From CBDUEF01 sp018063485 (GTDB lineage Bacteria; Pseudomonadota; Alphaproteobacteria; Rhodobacterales; Rhodobacteraceae): 64,000 nt of DNA. The translations under genes were made by a program, and so were the position numbers. Each line of letters begins with the position of its first letter. The stretch's first letter is position 1. The notes beneath the pieces are model-generated. The model saw only the letters and a list, made by a program, of their open reading frames with translations, was not told where the DNA came from and searched no databases. Positions 54,733 through 62,474 of the stretch are shown in pieces. The DNA is taken from contig JBAOID010000021.1 in the NCBI GenBank assembly GCA_037045435.1, positions 1 through 64,000 of the forward strand, in the 5' to 3' direction.

Positions 54733-56739
54733 ATGAATGCTGTAGTGTCGGATTGGGTTGGAGAATTTGGTTTGCCGCCGTTTGCGGCGATCAAGGATGA
54801 GGATTTCGGCCCGGCGTTTGAGGTGGCTTTGACCGAGGCGCGAGGCAATATCGCAGCGATTGCCGAAGGGCATGATACGCCGACATTTGCCAATGTGATC
54901 GAGGCGATGGAATTGGCGCAAGGCTTGCTTGATCGGGTTTCGGGGTTGTTTTACAATCTGGCCGGGGCGGACAGCACGCCTGCGCGCGAGGCTTTGCAGC
55001 GCGATCTGGCGCCGAAGCTGTCGGCGTTTTCTTCGGAAGTGACGAATAACAAAGCGTTGTTTGGCAAGATCGAGGATCTGTGGGAGCGGCGGGCGGGCTT
55101 GGGTTTGACGGTTGAGCAGGCGCGGGTGCTGGAGTTGTATCGGCAGATGTTCGTGCGATCTGGCGCGATGCTGGAGGGGGCTCAGGCCGCGCGGTTAACG
55201 GCGGTGAAAGCGCGGTTGGCAGTTTTGGGGACGGTGTTCAGCCAGAATGTGCTGGCCGAGGAGCGGTCCTGGTTCATGGAGTTGGCGGAGGGCGATCTGG
55301 AGGGGTTGCCCGCGTTTGTGGTGGCTGCGGTGCGGGCGGCGGGGGTGGAAAAGCGCGTGGCTGGCCCGGTGGTGACGCTCTCGCGGTCGCTTATCGTGCC
55401 ATTTTTGCAGTTTTCGCCACGCCGGGCGTTGCGAAAACGCGCCTATGAGGCCTGGGTGGCGCGCGGGGCAAATGGGGGGGCGACAGATAACCGAGGGATT
55501 GCGGCGGAGACTTTGGCACTGCGCGAGGAGCGGGCGAAGCTGCTTGGCTATGCGTCATTTGCCGATTTCAAGCTGGAGCCGGAGATGGCGAAAACTCCGG
55601 CGGCGGTGCGGGAGTTGTTGATGCGGGTTTGGGCGCCTGCCAAGGTCAGGGCGCTGGCGGATGCGGCGTTGCTGGAGGCGCGGCTGCATGCGGACGGAAT
55701 TTTCGGGCCGTTGGAGCCTTGGGATTGGCGCTATTATTCCGAGGCGCGCCGGTTGGCCGAGCATGATCTCGATGAGGCGGCTCTGAAGCCTTATCTGGGG
55801 TTGGAGGCGATGCTGGCGGCCTGCTTTGATTGCGCCAACCGGCTGTTCGACTTGGAATTCCGGGCACTGGATGTACCGCTGTATCATCCCGATGCGCGGG
55901 CTTGGGAGGTGACGCGGGCAGGGCACCATATTGCGGTGTTCATTGGTGATTATTTCGCGCGCGGGTCGAAACGCTCGGGGGCGTGGTGTTCGGCGATACG
56001 CTCACAGCGCAAATTGGGCGGCGAGGTGCGGCCCATCGTGGTGAACATCTGCAATTTCGCCAAGGGGGATCCGACGCTGTTGTCTTATGATGATGCGCGC
56101 ACGTTGTTCCATGAATTTGGCCATGCGCTGCATCAGATGCTGTCGGATGTGACCTATGGGTTCATCTCGGGCACCTCGGTGGCGCGCGATTTTGTCGAAC
56201 TGCCAAGCCAGCTTTATGAGCATTGGCTGGAGGTGCCGGAAGTGTTGGAGAAACACGCACGGCATGTAGAGACGGGTGCGCCGATCCCTGCCGATATGCT
56301 GGCGCGGTTACTGGCGGCGGGCACCTATGATCAGGGCTTTGCCACGGTGGAATTTGTGGCCTCGGCGCTGGTGGATCTGGCGTTTCACGAGGGGCCGGCA
56401 CCCGCTGATCCGATGCAGAAACAGGCCGAAGTGTTAGAGGCGATCGGGATGCCGCAGGCGATCAGGATGCGCCATGCGACGCCGCATTTTGCGCATGTGT
56501 TTTCGGGGGATGGGTATAGCTCGGGCTATTATTCCTACATGTGGTCCGAGGTGATGGACGCCGATGCGTTTGCGGCGTTTGAAGAGGCGGGCGACGCGTT
56601 TGATCGTGCCACGGCGGCGCGGCTGGAAGAGTTTATTCTATCGGCTGGCGGGTCAGAGCCGCCGGACCTGCTTTATACCAGGTTTCGGGGGCGGATGCCG
56701 GGGGTTGAGCCTTTGCTGAAGGGGCGCGGTTTAGCGTAG
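54733..56739 (+). CDS. M3 family zinc oligopeptidase (Dcp/oligopeptidase A-like)
   Basis: 668-residue cytosolic metallopeptidase degrading short peptides. Zinc site HEFGH in LFHEFGHALHQML (about residue 459); the third ligand region follows in SGTSVARDFVELPSQLYEHW. N-terminal helical lid as in PrlC/Dcp. ATG with AAAGGAG upstream. Tail overlaps the convergent GlxA-type regulator by 9 bases. Confidence 0.92.
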   Translation: MNAVVSDWVGEFGLPPFAAIKDEDFGPAFEVALTEARGNIAAIAEGHDTPTFANVIEAMELAQGLLDRVSGLFYNLAGADSTPAREALQRDLAPKLSAFSSEVTNNKALFGKIEDLWERRAGLGLTVEQARVLELYRQMFVRSGAMLEGAQAARLTAVKARLAVLGTVFSQNVLAEERSWFMELAEGDLEGLPAFVVAAVRAAGVEKRVAGPVVTLSRSLIVPFLQFSPRRALRKRAYEAWVARGANGGATDNRGIAAETLALREERAKLLGYASFADFKLEPEMAKTPAAVRELLMRVWAPAKVRALADAALLEARLHADGIFGPLEPWDWRYYSEARRLAEHDLDEAALKPYLGLEAMLAACFDCANRLFDLEFRALDVPLYHPDARAWEVTRAGHHIAVFIGDYFARGSKRSGAWCSAIRSQRKLGGEVRPIVVNICNFAKGDPTLLSYDDARTLFHEFGHALHQMLSDVTYGFISGTSVARDFVELPSQLYEHWLEVPEVLEKHARHVETGAPIPADMLARLLAAGTYDQGFATVEFVASALVDLAFHEGPAPADPMQKQAEVLEAIGMPQAIRMRHATPHFAHVFSGDGYSSGYYSYMWSEVMDADAFAAFEEAGDAFDRATAARLEEFILSAGGSEPPDLLYTRFRGRMPGVEPLLKGRGLA

Positions 56740-57693
56740 CTCCTTGGGAGAGCGGCCAAAGTGGCCGCGAAAGGCGCGCGACAGGGTTGAGGCTGAAGAG
56801 AAGCCGCAGCGCAGGGCGACTTCGGCAAACGGGTGCCGGGTGTCGGTGATCATGCGACGGGCGGCTTGCAGGCGCAGCGAAAGAGCATAGGCGGCGGGGG
56901 TTGTGCCGAGGCTGGCGCGGAACAGTTGCTCAAGTCGGCGGGGAGAAAGGCCGACAGCGCGAGCGGTTTCAGTGGCGGTTTCTGGAGTGTCGAGTGTCGA
57001 TTCCATCCGCGCTATCGCGGCAGCGATGCGCGGATCGAGGCGGGTGTCATGGGCGGCGGTGCGCAGTTGCGGCTCGGCAGCGGGGCGAGGTGTGGTGATG
57101 AAGCTGGCGGCAACCTGACGGGCGAGGCCCGCGCCGTGGCGGCACTGGATCAGGTGCAGCATCATATCGCCAGCGGGGGCGGCACCACCCGCAGTAAAGC
57201 GCGTACGGTCAATGACATAGCGGTCAGGGACCACATCAATATCGGGATGGGCGGCGGCGAGATCTTCGAGGTCTTCCCAATGCACGGTGGCCTTGTGGCC
57301 GTTGAGCAGGCCGGCGCGGGCCAGCACCCAAGCGCCGGCGTCGATGCCACCGATAGCGGCAAAGCGGGGGGCGATACGGGCAAGATCGCGGATAAGGGGG
57401 GCGGTTGCCACCTCGGATTGGCGAAAGCCTGCGATGACGATCAGGGCATCGGCACCTTCGGACGTGGTGAGCGGGCCCATCGAGGGCAGTTCGATGCCGC
57501 AGGTGAGGGGTGCGGCTTGGCCCGCGGGGGTGACCACACGCCAACGATAAGTATCGCTGCCAAGGTGGCGATTGGCCGAGCGCAGCGGGTCGAGAGTGGA
57601 GGCAACTTCGAGGATCGAGGCCTGCGGCAGCACCAGGAGTGCGAGGGTGAGCGGTTGCTGCGATGCAGCAAAAATCGTTGCGGGTTTTGCCAT
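56731..57693 (-). CDS. GlxA/AraC family regulator, CdhR-like (carnitine catabolism)
   Basis: 320 residues: N-terminal DJ-1/PfpI-like domain (LALLVLPQASILEVASTLDPLRSANR; VIAGFRQSE) and C-terminal AraC HTH pair (ARAVGLSPRRLEQLFRASLG; FAEVALRCGFSSASTLSRAFRGHFGRSPKEL). Start at 57691-57693 (MAKPAT). The same architecture as Pseudomonas CdhR, and it is divergent from the BKACE-carnitine dehydrogenase genes, so probably the carnitine-responsive activator. Confidence 0.88.
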   Translation of the reverse strand: MAKPATIFAASQQPLTLALLVLPQASILEVASTLDPLRSANRHLGSDTYRWRVVTPAGQAAPLTCGIELPSMGPLTTSEGADALIVIAGFRQSEVATAPLIRDLARIAPRFAAIGGIDAGAWVLARAGLLNGHKATVHWEDLEDLAAAHPDIDVVPDRYVIDRTRFTAGGAAPAGDMMLHLIQCRHGAGLARQVAASFITTPRPAAEPQLRTAAHDTRLDPRIAAAIARMESTLDTPETATETARAVGLSPRRLEQLFRASLGTTPAAYALSLRLQAARRMITDTRHPFAEVALRCGFSSASTLSRAFRGHFGRSPKELR

Positions 57694-57704
57694 GAAAATT
57701 TCGT

Positions 57705-57743
57705 AAATCGTCACGCGGCGATTTGCAAGACGGATATGCTTGC
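57705..57743. promoter_or_regulatory. Inverted repeats in the CdhR-BKACE divergent gap
   Basis: AAATCG (57705-57710) / CGATTT (57719-57724) and GCAAG (57725-57729) / CTTGC (57739-57743) lie back to back in the 73-base gap between the divergent starts. Good position for the regulator's operator; no experimental motif was compared. Confidence 0.45.
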
Positions 57744-57766
57744 CGCAATCACTTTGGAGGATTCCC

Positions 57767-58713
57767 ATGCCCTTGGCTATGAACCGCGATGTCTTCATCA
57801 CCTGTGCTGTCACCGGATCAGGCGGCACCCAGGACCGCAGCCCGCATGTGCCGCGCTCGCCCGAGCAGATTGCCAAATCGGCAATTGATGCGGCCAAGGC
57901 GGGGGCTGCGGTGGTGCATTGCCATGTGCGTGATCCTGAAACCGGCAAACCCAGCCGTGACCGCGCGCTCTACCGCGAGGTGACCGAGCGTATTCGCGAT
58001 TCCGGCACCGATGTGGTGCTGAACCTGACGGCGGGCATGGGCGGGGATCTGCATGTTCGACGGCACCGAGGATATGGGCCGGATGGCCGCGGTAATTCCG
58101 ATATGGCGGGGGCCGAGGAGCGGGTGGCGCATGTGGTGGAATGCCGCCCCGAGATTTGCACCCTCGATTGCGGCACGATGAACTTCAACGAGGCCGATTA
58201 CGTGATGGTCAACACCCCCGGCATGTTGCGGGATATGGCCAAGCGAATGGTGGCGGCGGGTGTGCGGATCGAGATCGAGGCCTTTGACACCGGGCATTTG
58301 TGGCTGGCGAAAGAGTTGGCGAAAGAGGGGATCATCCCCGCGCCGGTATTGGTTCAGCTTTGCATGGGCGTGCCATGGGGGGCGCCGGACGATCTGAACA
58401 CCTTCATGGCGATGGTCAATAACGTGCCCGCCGATTGGCATTGGAGCGCCTTTGCGATTGGGCGCAACGAGATGCCCTATGTGGCGGCGAGTGTCCTGGC
58501 TGGCGGCAATGTGCGCGTGGGGTTGGAGGACAACTTGTGGCTGGACAAGGGCGTGCTGGCCACCAACGCGCAACTGGTGGAGCGGGCGGTAACGATCATC
58601 ATCGAACCTTGGGGCGCGGGTGATCACGCCTGCCGAGGTGCGCGCGAAACTGAAGCTGGAAAAGCGCGGCGCCTTTGCCGAGGTAGGCCCCACCCTGACC
58701 CCCCCCCCGATAA
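57767..58713 (+). CDS. Beta-keto acid cleavage enzyme (BKACE), probable dehydrocarnitine cleavage enzyme (frameshifted)
   Basis: About 310-residue zinc-dependent TIM-barrel enzyme that would condense 3-dehydrocarnitine with acetyl-CoA and split it to betainyl-CoA plus acetoacetate. DVFITCAVTGSGG at the N-terminus, GAAVVHCHVRDPETGKPSRD (zinc His pair), LDCGTMNF, IEAFDTGHLWLAKELA and NVRVGLEDNLWLDKGVLATNAQLV. Two compensating shifts near 58050 and 58100 hide MFDGTEDMGRMAAVIP; a third near 58617 precedes ITPAEVRAKLKLEKRG. The stop is probably TAA at 58711-58713 if the 10-C tract is one base long. Start ATG 57767 follows TTGGAGG. Confidence 0.88.
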
Positions 58714-58800
58714 GGGGGAGGCAAGCGCTTGCGGCCGCGGCCCATTCGCAGGATCATGATAAACCGCCCTCCCCCTTTTTGGGGAGGGGGCAATCCCCAG
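58684..58800. repeat. REP-like GC-rich inverted repeat between BKACE and carnitine dehydrogenase
   Basis: A C10 tract plus GATAAGGGGGAGG (stem of C's against G's), the palindrome GCAAGCGCTTGC, then CCCTCCCCCTTTTTGGGGAGGGGG. This is the style of dispersed CCTC/GAGG palindromic repeats. It fills the spacer between two genes that are otherwise adjacent, and its homopolymers make the reading frame here unreliable. Confidence 0.55.
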
Positions 58801-58820
58801 AACAACAAGGAAGTTCAAGC

Positions 58821-60284
58821 ATGGCGCGCAAGGCAGCAATTATTGGCGGCGGGGTTATCGGCGGCGGTTGGGCGGCGCGGTTCCTGCTTAACGGCTGGAA
58901 CGTATCGGTGTTCGATCCCGACCCCGAGGCCGAGCGCAAGATCAGCGAAGTGATGGCCAACGCCCGCGCGGCCTTGCCGGCCCTTAGTGATATTCCGATG
59001 CCCAAGGAGGGAAAGCTGTCCTTCGCGCAGACCATCACCGAAGCCGTGGAGGGTGCCGAATACATTCAGGAATCCGTTTCCGAACGGCTGGATTTGAAGC
59101 ATCGCGTCTTTGCACAAATCCAACAATCGGCCCCGCTGGGCACACCGATCGGATCTTCGACTTCCGGCTTCAAACCCAGCCAGTTGCAAGAGGGCGCGGC
59201 CAATCCTTCGGTGATTTTTGTCGCCCACCCCTTCAATCCGGTCTATTTGCTTCCTCTGGCCGAGGTGGTGCCGTCGCCGCGCTCCGACGCCAAAGTGATT
59301 GAGACTGCCAAAACCATCCTGCGCGAAATCGGCATGTTCCCCCTGCATGTGCGCAAGGAAATCGACGCCCATATCGCCGACCGTTTCCTTGAGGCCGTCT
59401 GGCGTGAGGCGCTGTGGCTGGTCAAGGACGGCATCGCCACGACGGAAGAAATCGACGAGGCGATCCGCATGGGCTTTGGTCTGCGCTGGGGCCAGATGGG
59501 GTTGTTTGAGACCTATCGCGTGGCGGGCGGCGAGGCCGGGATGAAGCATTTCATGGCGCAGTTTGGCCCCTGCCTGACCTGGCCCTGGACCAAGCTGATG
59601 GACGTGCCCGAGTTCAACGACGAGCTTGTGGACCTGATCGCGGGCCAGTCGGATGCGCAATCTGGCATGCACACGATCCGCGAGCTGGAGCGTATCCGCG
59701 ACAGCAACCTGATCGGCTTTCTGCGGGCCTTGAAAGACCGCAACTGGGGCGCGGGCAAGGTGCTGCGCGAGCATGACGACCGCCGCCGCGCGGTGTTCCA
59801 CGCCGATGGTCGCGCGGCCGAAGGTGCACCGATGGTCATGGCGCAGATGCAGGTTCTGCCCGGCTGGATCGACTATAACGGCCATATGACCGAAAGCCGC
59901 TACCTCTTTGCGGCAAGCGAATCCTGTGATGCTTTCCTGCGGCTGATCGGCGCGGATATGGACTATGTGAAGGGCGGTCATTCCTATTACACCGCCGAAA
60001 ACCACATCATGCATCTGGATGAGGCCAAACTGGGCGACCAACTGGTCGGCACCGTGCAGGTGTTGAGCGTGGATGACAAGCGCCTGCATCTGTTCATCCG
60101 CATCCTGAAAGGCGATCAGCCAGTGGCCACGGTCGAGCAAATCCTGCTGCATGTGGATATGAAGGCGGGCAAAACCTGTGCGGCCCCGGCGGTGATCCTT
60201 GACAAGGTCCGCCCGATTGCCGCCGCCCATGCCAACCTGCCGCGCCCCGAAGCGGTGGGCCGCTACGTCGGGCAGCGCAAATGA
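58821..60284 (+). CDS. L-carnitine dehydrogenase fused to betainyl-CoA thioesterase
   Basis: 487 residues in two domains. Residues 1-320 are a 3-hydroxyacyl-CoA-dehydrogenase-like L-carnitine 3-dehydrogenase: Rossmann AIIGGGVIGGGWAARFLLNG, SSTSGFKPS, VAHPFNPVYLLPLAEVV. Residues about 345-487 are a hotdog thioesterase (VLPGWIDYNGHMTESRYLFAAS). This fusion type in rhizobial carnitine clusters oxidises carnitine and hydrolyses betainyl-CoA to glycine betaine (family knowledge). ATG at 58821 has CAAGGAAG upstream; the open frame reaching further upstream is through the repeat and is not trusted. Confidence 0.9.
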   Translation: MARKAAIIGGGVIGGGWAARFLLNGWNVSVFDPDPEAERKISEVMANARAALPALSDIPMPKEGKLSFAQTITEAVEGAEYIQESVSERLDLKHRVFAQIQQSAPLGTPIGSSTSGFKPSQLQEGAANPSVIFVAHPFNPVYLLPLAEVVPSPRSDAKVIETAKTILREIGMFPLHVRKEIDAHIADRFLEAVWREALWLVKDGIATTEEIDEAIRMGFGLRWGQMGLFETYRVAGGEAGMKHFMAQFGPCLTWPWTKLMDVPEFNDELVDLIAGQSDAQSGMHTIRELERIRDSNLIGFLRALKDRNWGAGKVLREHDDRRRAVFHADGRAAEGAPMVMAQMQVLPGWIDYNGHMTESRYLFAASESCDAFLRLIGADMDYVKGGHSYYTAENHIMHLDEAKLGDQLVGTVQVLSVDDKRLHLFIRILKGDQPVATVEQILLHVDMKAGKTCAAPAVILDKVRPIAAAHANLPRPEAVGRYVGQRK

Positions 60285-61033
60285 AGCGGGTCTTGATCAC
60301 GGCCGGTGCCAATGGCATCGGTCTGGTCATGGCGCGGGCTTTTGCCGAGGCTGGCTATCGCGTCTGGGTGACCGATGTGGACAAACACGGTATTGCCGCC
60401 CTGCCGCCCGGCATCCGCGGCACGCTCACCGATGCCAGCCACGAGCCGGCGATGGAGTTGCTGTTTTCTGAGATCGCCGAGGACTGGGGCGGGCTGGATG
60501 TGCTGTGCGCCAATGCCGGGATCAAGGGGCCGACAGCGGCGATTGACGACATGCCGCTGGAGGGCTGGCACCAATGTCTGGCTGTCAATCTCGATGGTGC
60601 GATGCTGGCGGCGAAATACGGCGCGCGGATGATGAAACCGGCACGGCGGGGAGTGATGATCTTCACCTCCTCGACTTCGGGGCTTTATGGCACACCCTAT
60701 CGCGCGCCCTATGTGGCGGCAAAATGGGGCGTAATCGGGTTGATGAAAACCGTGGCGATGGAGTTGGGGCCACATGGCATCCGCGCCAATGCCATATGTC
60801 CCGGCTCGGTCAATGGGCCACGGATTGACCGGGTGATCGAAGCCGAGGCGGCGGCCAAGGGCATGACGCAAGACGCGGTGCGCCATGGCTATGCCAGCGG
60901 CACCGCGATGAAACGGCTGTCTGATCCCGAGGACGTGGCGCATCTGACGCTTTATCTGGCCTCGGACGGCGCGCGTATGATCTCGGGTCAGGCGCTGGCG
61001 GTGGATGGCATGACCTATAACGTTGATCCGTAA
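60281..61033 (+). CDS. SDR family oxidoreductase
   Basis: 250-residue short-chain dehydrogenase: TGxxxGIG as LITAGANGIGLVMARAFAEAG, NAG motif in LCANAGIKG, active-site Ser in STSGLYG and YVAAK. C-terminal GQALAVDGMTYN is typical. Coupled to the carnitine dehydrogenase stop by ATGA. Could act on acetoacetate/3-hydroxybutyrate made by the BKACE or on a carnitine derivative; not decided by sequence. Confidence 0.9.
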   Translation: MKRVLITAGANGIGLVMARAFAEAGYRVWVTDVDKHGIAALPPGIRGTLTDASHEPAMELLFSEIAEDWGGLDVLCANAGIKGPTAAIDDMPLEGWHQCLAVNLDGAMLAAKYGARMMKPARRGVMIFTSSTSGLYGTPYRAPYVAAKWGVIGLMKTVAMELGPHGIRANAICPGSVNGPRIDRVIEAEAAAKGMTQDAVRHGYASGTAMKRLSDPEDVAHLTLYLASDGARMISGQALAVDGMTYNVDP

Positions 61034-61042
61034 GGAAAACCG

Positions 61043-62206
61043 ATGAACTTTGGACTGACTGAAGAGCAACAGATGATCGTCGAGGCCACCCGCGCCTTTG
61101 TCGAAAACGAACTTTACCCGCATGAGGCAGAGGTCGAGCGCACCGGCGTCTTGCGCGAAGAGTTGCGCAAGGAAATCGCCGCAAAAGCCATTGCTGCCGG
61201 GCTTTATGCCGCGAACATGCCCGAAGATGTGGGCGGAGCGGGCCTAGATACGCTGACTTGGCTGCTGTACGAAAAGGAACTGGGAAAGGCGAATTACGCC
61301 CTGCACTGGACTTGTGTTTCGCGGCCTTCGAATATCCTTTTGGCCTGCGAAGGCGATCAGCGCGAGCGCTATCTGTTTCCATGCATCCGCGGCGAAAGAC
61401 ATGATTGTCAGGCGATGACCGAACCGGGGGCGGGGTCGGATCTGCGGGGCATGAAAGCCACGGCGCGGGCGGAGGGCGATGATTTCATCCTCAATGGCAC
61501 CAAGCATTTCATCAGCCATGCCGATGTTGCCGATTTCGCGATTGTCTGGGTTGCAACCGGCGAAGAAGATACCCCGCGCGGGCCGAAAAAGCTGATCACG
61601 GCGTTTTTGGTCGACAAGGGGACCAAGGGTTTCACCGTCCGCGATGGGTATCGCAATGTAAGCCATCGCGGCTATAACAACATGATCCTTGAGTTCGATG
61701 ATTGTCGGCTGAGCAAAGATCAGGTGCTGGGCGAGGTGCATAAGGGTTTTGAAGTGGCCGGAAAATGGTTGGGGGCGACGCGATTGCAAGTCGCCTCCAC
61801 CTGCCTTGGCCGCGCCGAACGCGCGCTGGGCCATGCGATCAGCTATGCCGCCGAACGCAAACAATTCGGTCAGCAAATCGGCAAGTTTCAGGGCACCAGC
61901 TTCAAACTCGCCGATATGGCGATGGAGTTGAAAGCGGCGGAACTACTGACACGCGAGGCTGCGTGGAAATATGATCAAGGCACGGTGACCGAGGCAGATA
62001 TGTCGATGGCGAAACTGAAGGCCACCGAAGTGCTGGCGCTGATCGCTGATGAGGCGATCCAGATTCACGGCGGCATGGGATTGATGGATGAACTCCCGCT
62101 GGAACGCATCTGGCGCGACGCGCGGGTGGAACGGATCTGGGAAGGTACCTCGGAAATCCAGCGCCATATCATCAGTCGCGAACTCTTGCGGCCGCATGGG
62201 GCGTGA
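61043..62206 (+). CDS. Acyl-CoA dehydrogenase, probable gamma-butyrobetainyl/crotonobetainyl-CoA type
   Basis: 387-residue FAD acyl-CoA dehydrogenase of normal length. MNFGLTEEQQMIVEATRAFV, QAMTEPGAGSDLRGMKATA, AERKQFGQQIGKFQ, and IQIHGGMGLMDELPLERIWRDARVERIWEGTSEIQRHI (catalytic Glu region). It follows the SDR by 9 bases and precedes an ADP-forming acyl-CoA synthetase. In a carnitine cluster this pair could activate and dehydrogenate gamma-butyrobetaine on the way to carnitine; substrate is inference. Confidence 0.9.
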   Translation: MNFGLTEEQQMIVEATRAFVENELYPHEAEVERTGVLREELRKEIAAKAIAAGLYAANMPEDVGGAGLDTLTWLLYEKELGKANYALHWTCVSRPSNILLACEGDQRERYLFPCIRGERHDCQAMTEPGAGSDLRGMKATARAEGDDFILNGTKHFISHADVADFAIVWVATGEEDTPRGPKKLITAFLVDKGTKGFTVRDGYRNVSHRGYNNMILEFDDCRLSKDQVLGEVHKGFEVAGKWLGATRLQVASTCLGRAERALGHAISYAAERKQFGQQIGKFQGTSFKLADMAMELKAAELLTREAAWKYDQGTVTEADMSMAKLKATEVLALIADEAIQIHGGMGLMDELPLERIWRDARVERIWEGTSEIQRHIISRELLRPHGA

Positions 62207-62215
62207 CATCACGCG

Positions 62216-62269
62216 CCGGGGGTTTCACACCCCCGGACCCCCGTGGGAATATTTGAGGACAGATGAAAC
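62216..62269 (+). repeat. Dispersed intergenic element, copy 3
   Basis: Stem CCGGGGGT (62216-62223) / ACCCCCGG (62229-62236), loop TTCAC, then ACCCCCGTGGGAATATTT, spacer, GACAGATGAAACG. Ten bases after the acyl-CoA dehydrogenase stop, in the sense orientation, so here it could serve as a terminator. Confidence 0.8.
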
Positions 62270-62380
62270 GAAATGTTAACCTTAATGGCGCATGGTCAAA
62301 TCACGGTACAGGGGGGGACCCCGATGACCGTGACAGGTGAAACCCCGCTTCAATACGTTGGAGCGGGGCGCTTTGCCTTG

Positions 62381-62434
62381 TTATTCACCTGTCTCAAAAT
62401 AATCCTCGGGGGTCCGGGGGCAGACAGCCCCCGG
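62381..62434 (-). repeat. Dispersed intergenic element, copy 4 (inverted)
   Basis: Read on the minus strand: stem CCGGGGGC / GCCCCCGG (62427-62434 with 62414-62421), then ACCCCCGAGGATTATTTTGAGACAGGTGAATAA. It faces copy 3 across about 110 bases, so the two form a large imperfect inverted repeat between the acyl-CoA dehydrogenase and synthetase genes. A further stem CCCCGCT (62343-62349) / AGCGGGG (62362-62368) lies between them. Confidence 0.7.
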
Positions 62435-62474
62435 CCGTTCAGCCCGCGAAACGCTTGATCCTGAAAGACCTGCC

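Noticed and set aside
58620..60284. Carnitine dehydrogenase extended upstream to 58620, or a BKACE-dehydrogenase polyprotein
   Set aside because: The ATG at 58821 has a ribosome site and the exact family N-terminus; the upstream codons are BKACE tail and REP-like repeat with an unreliable C tract.
62273..62458. 61-codon + frame between acyl-CoA dehydrogenase and synthetase
   Set aside because: Lies within paired copies of the dispersed element; translation is just the repeat.
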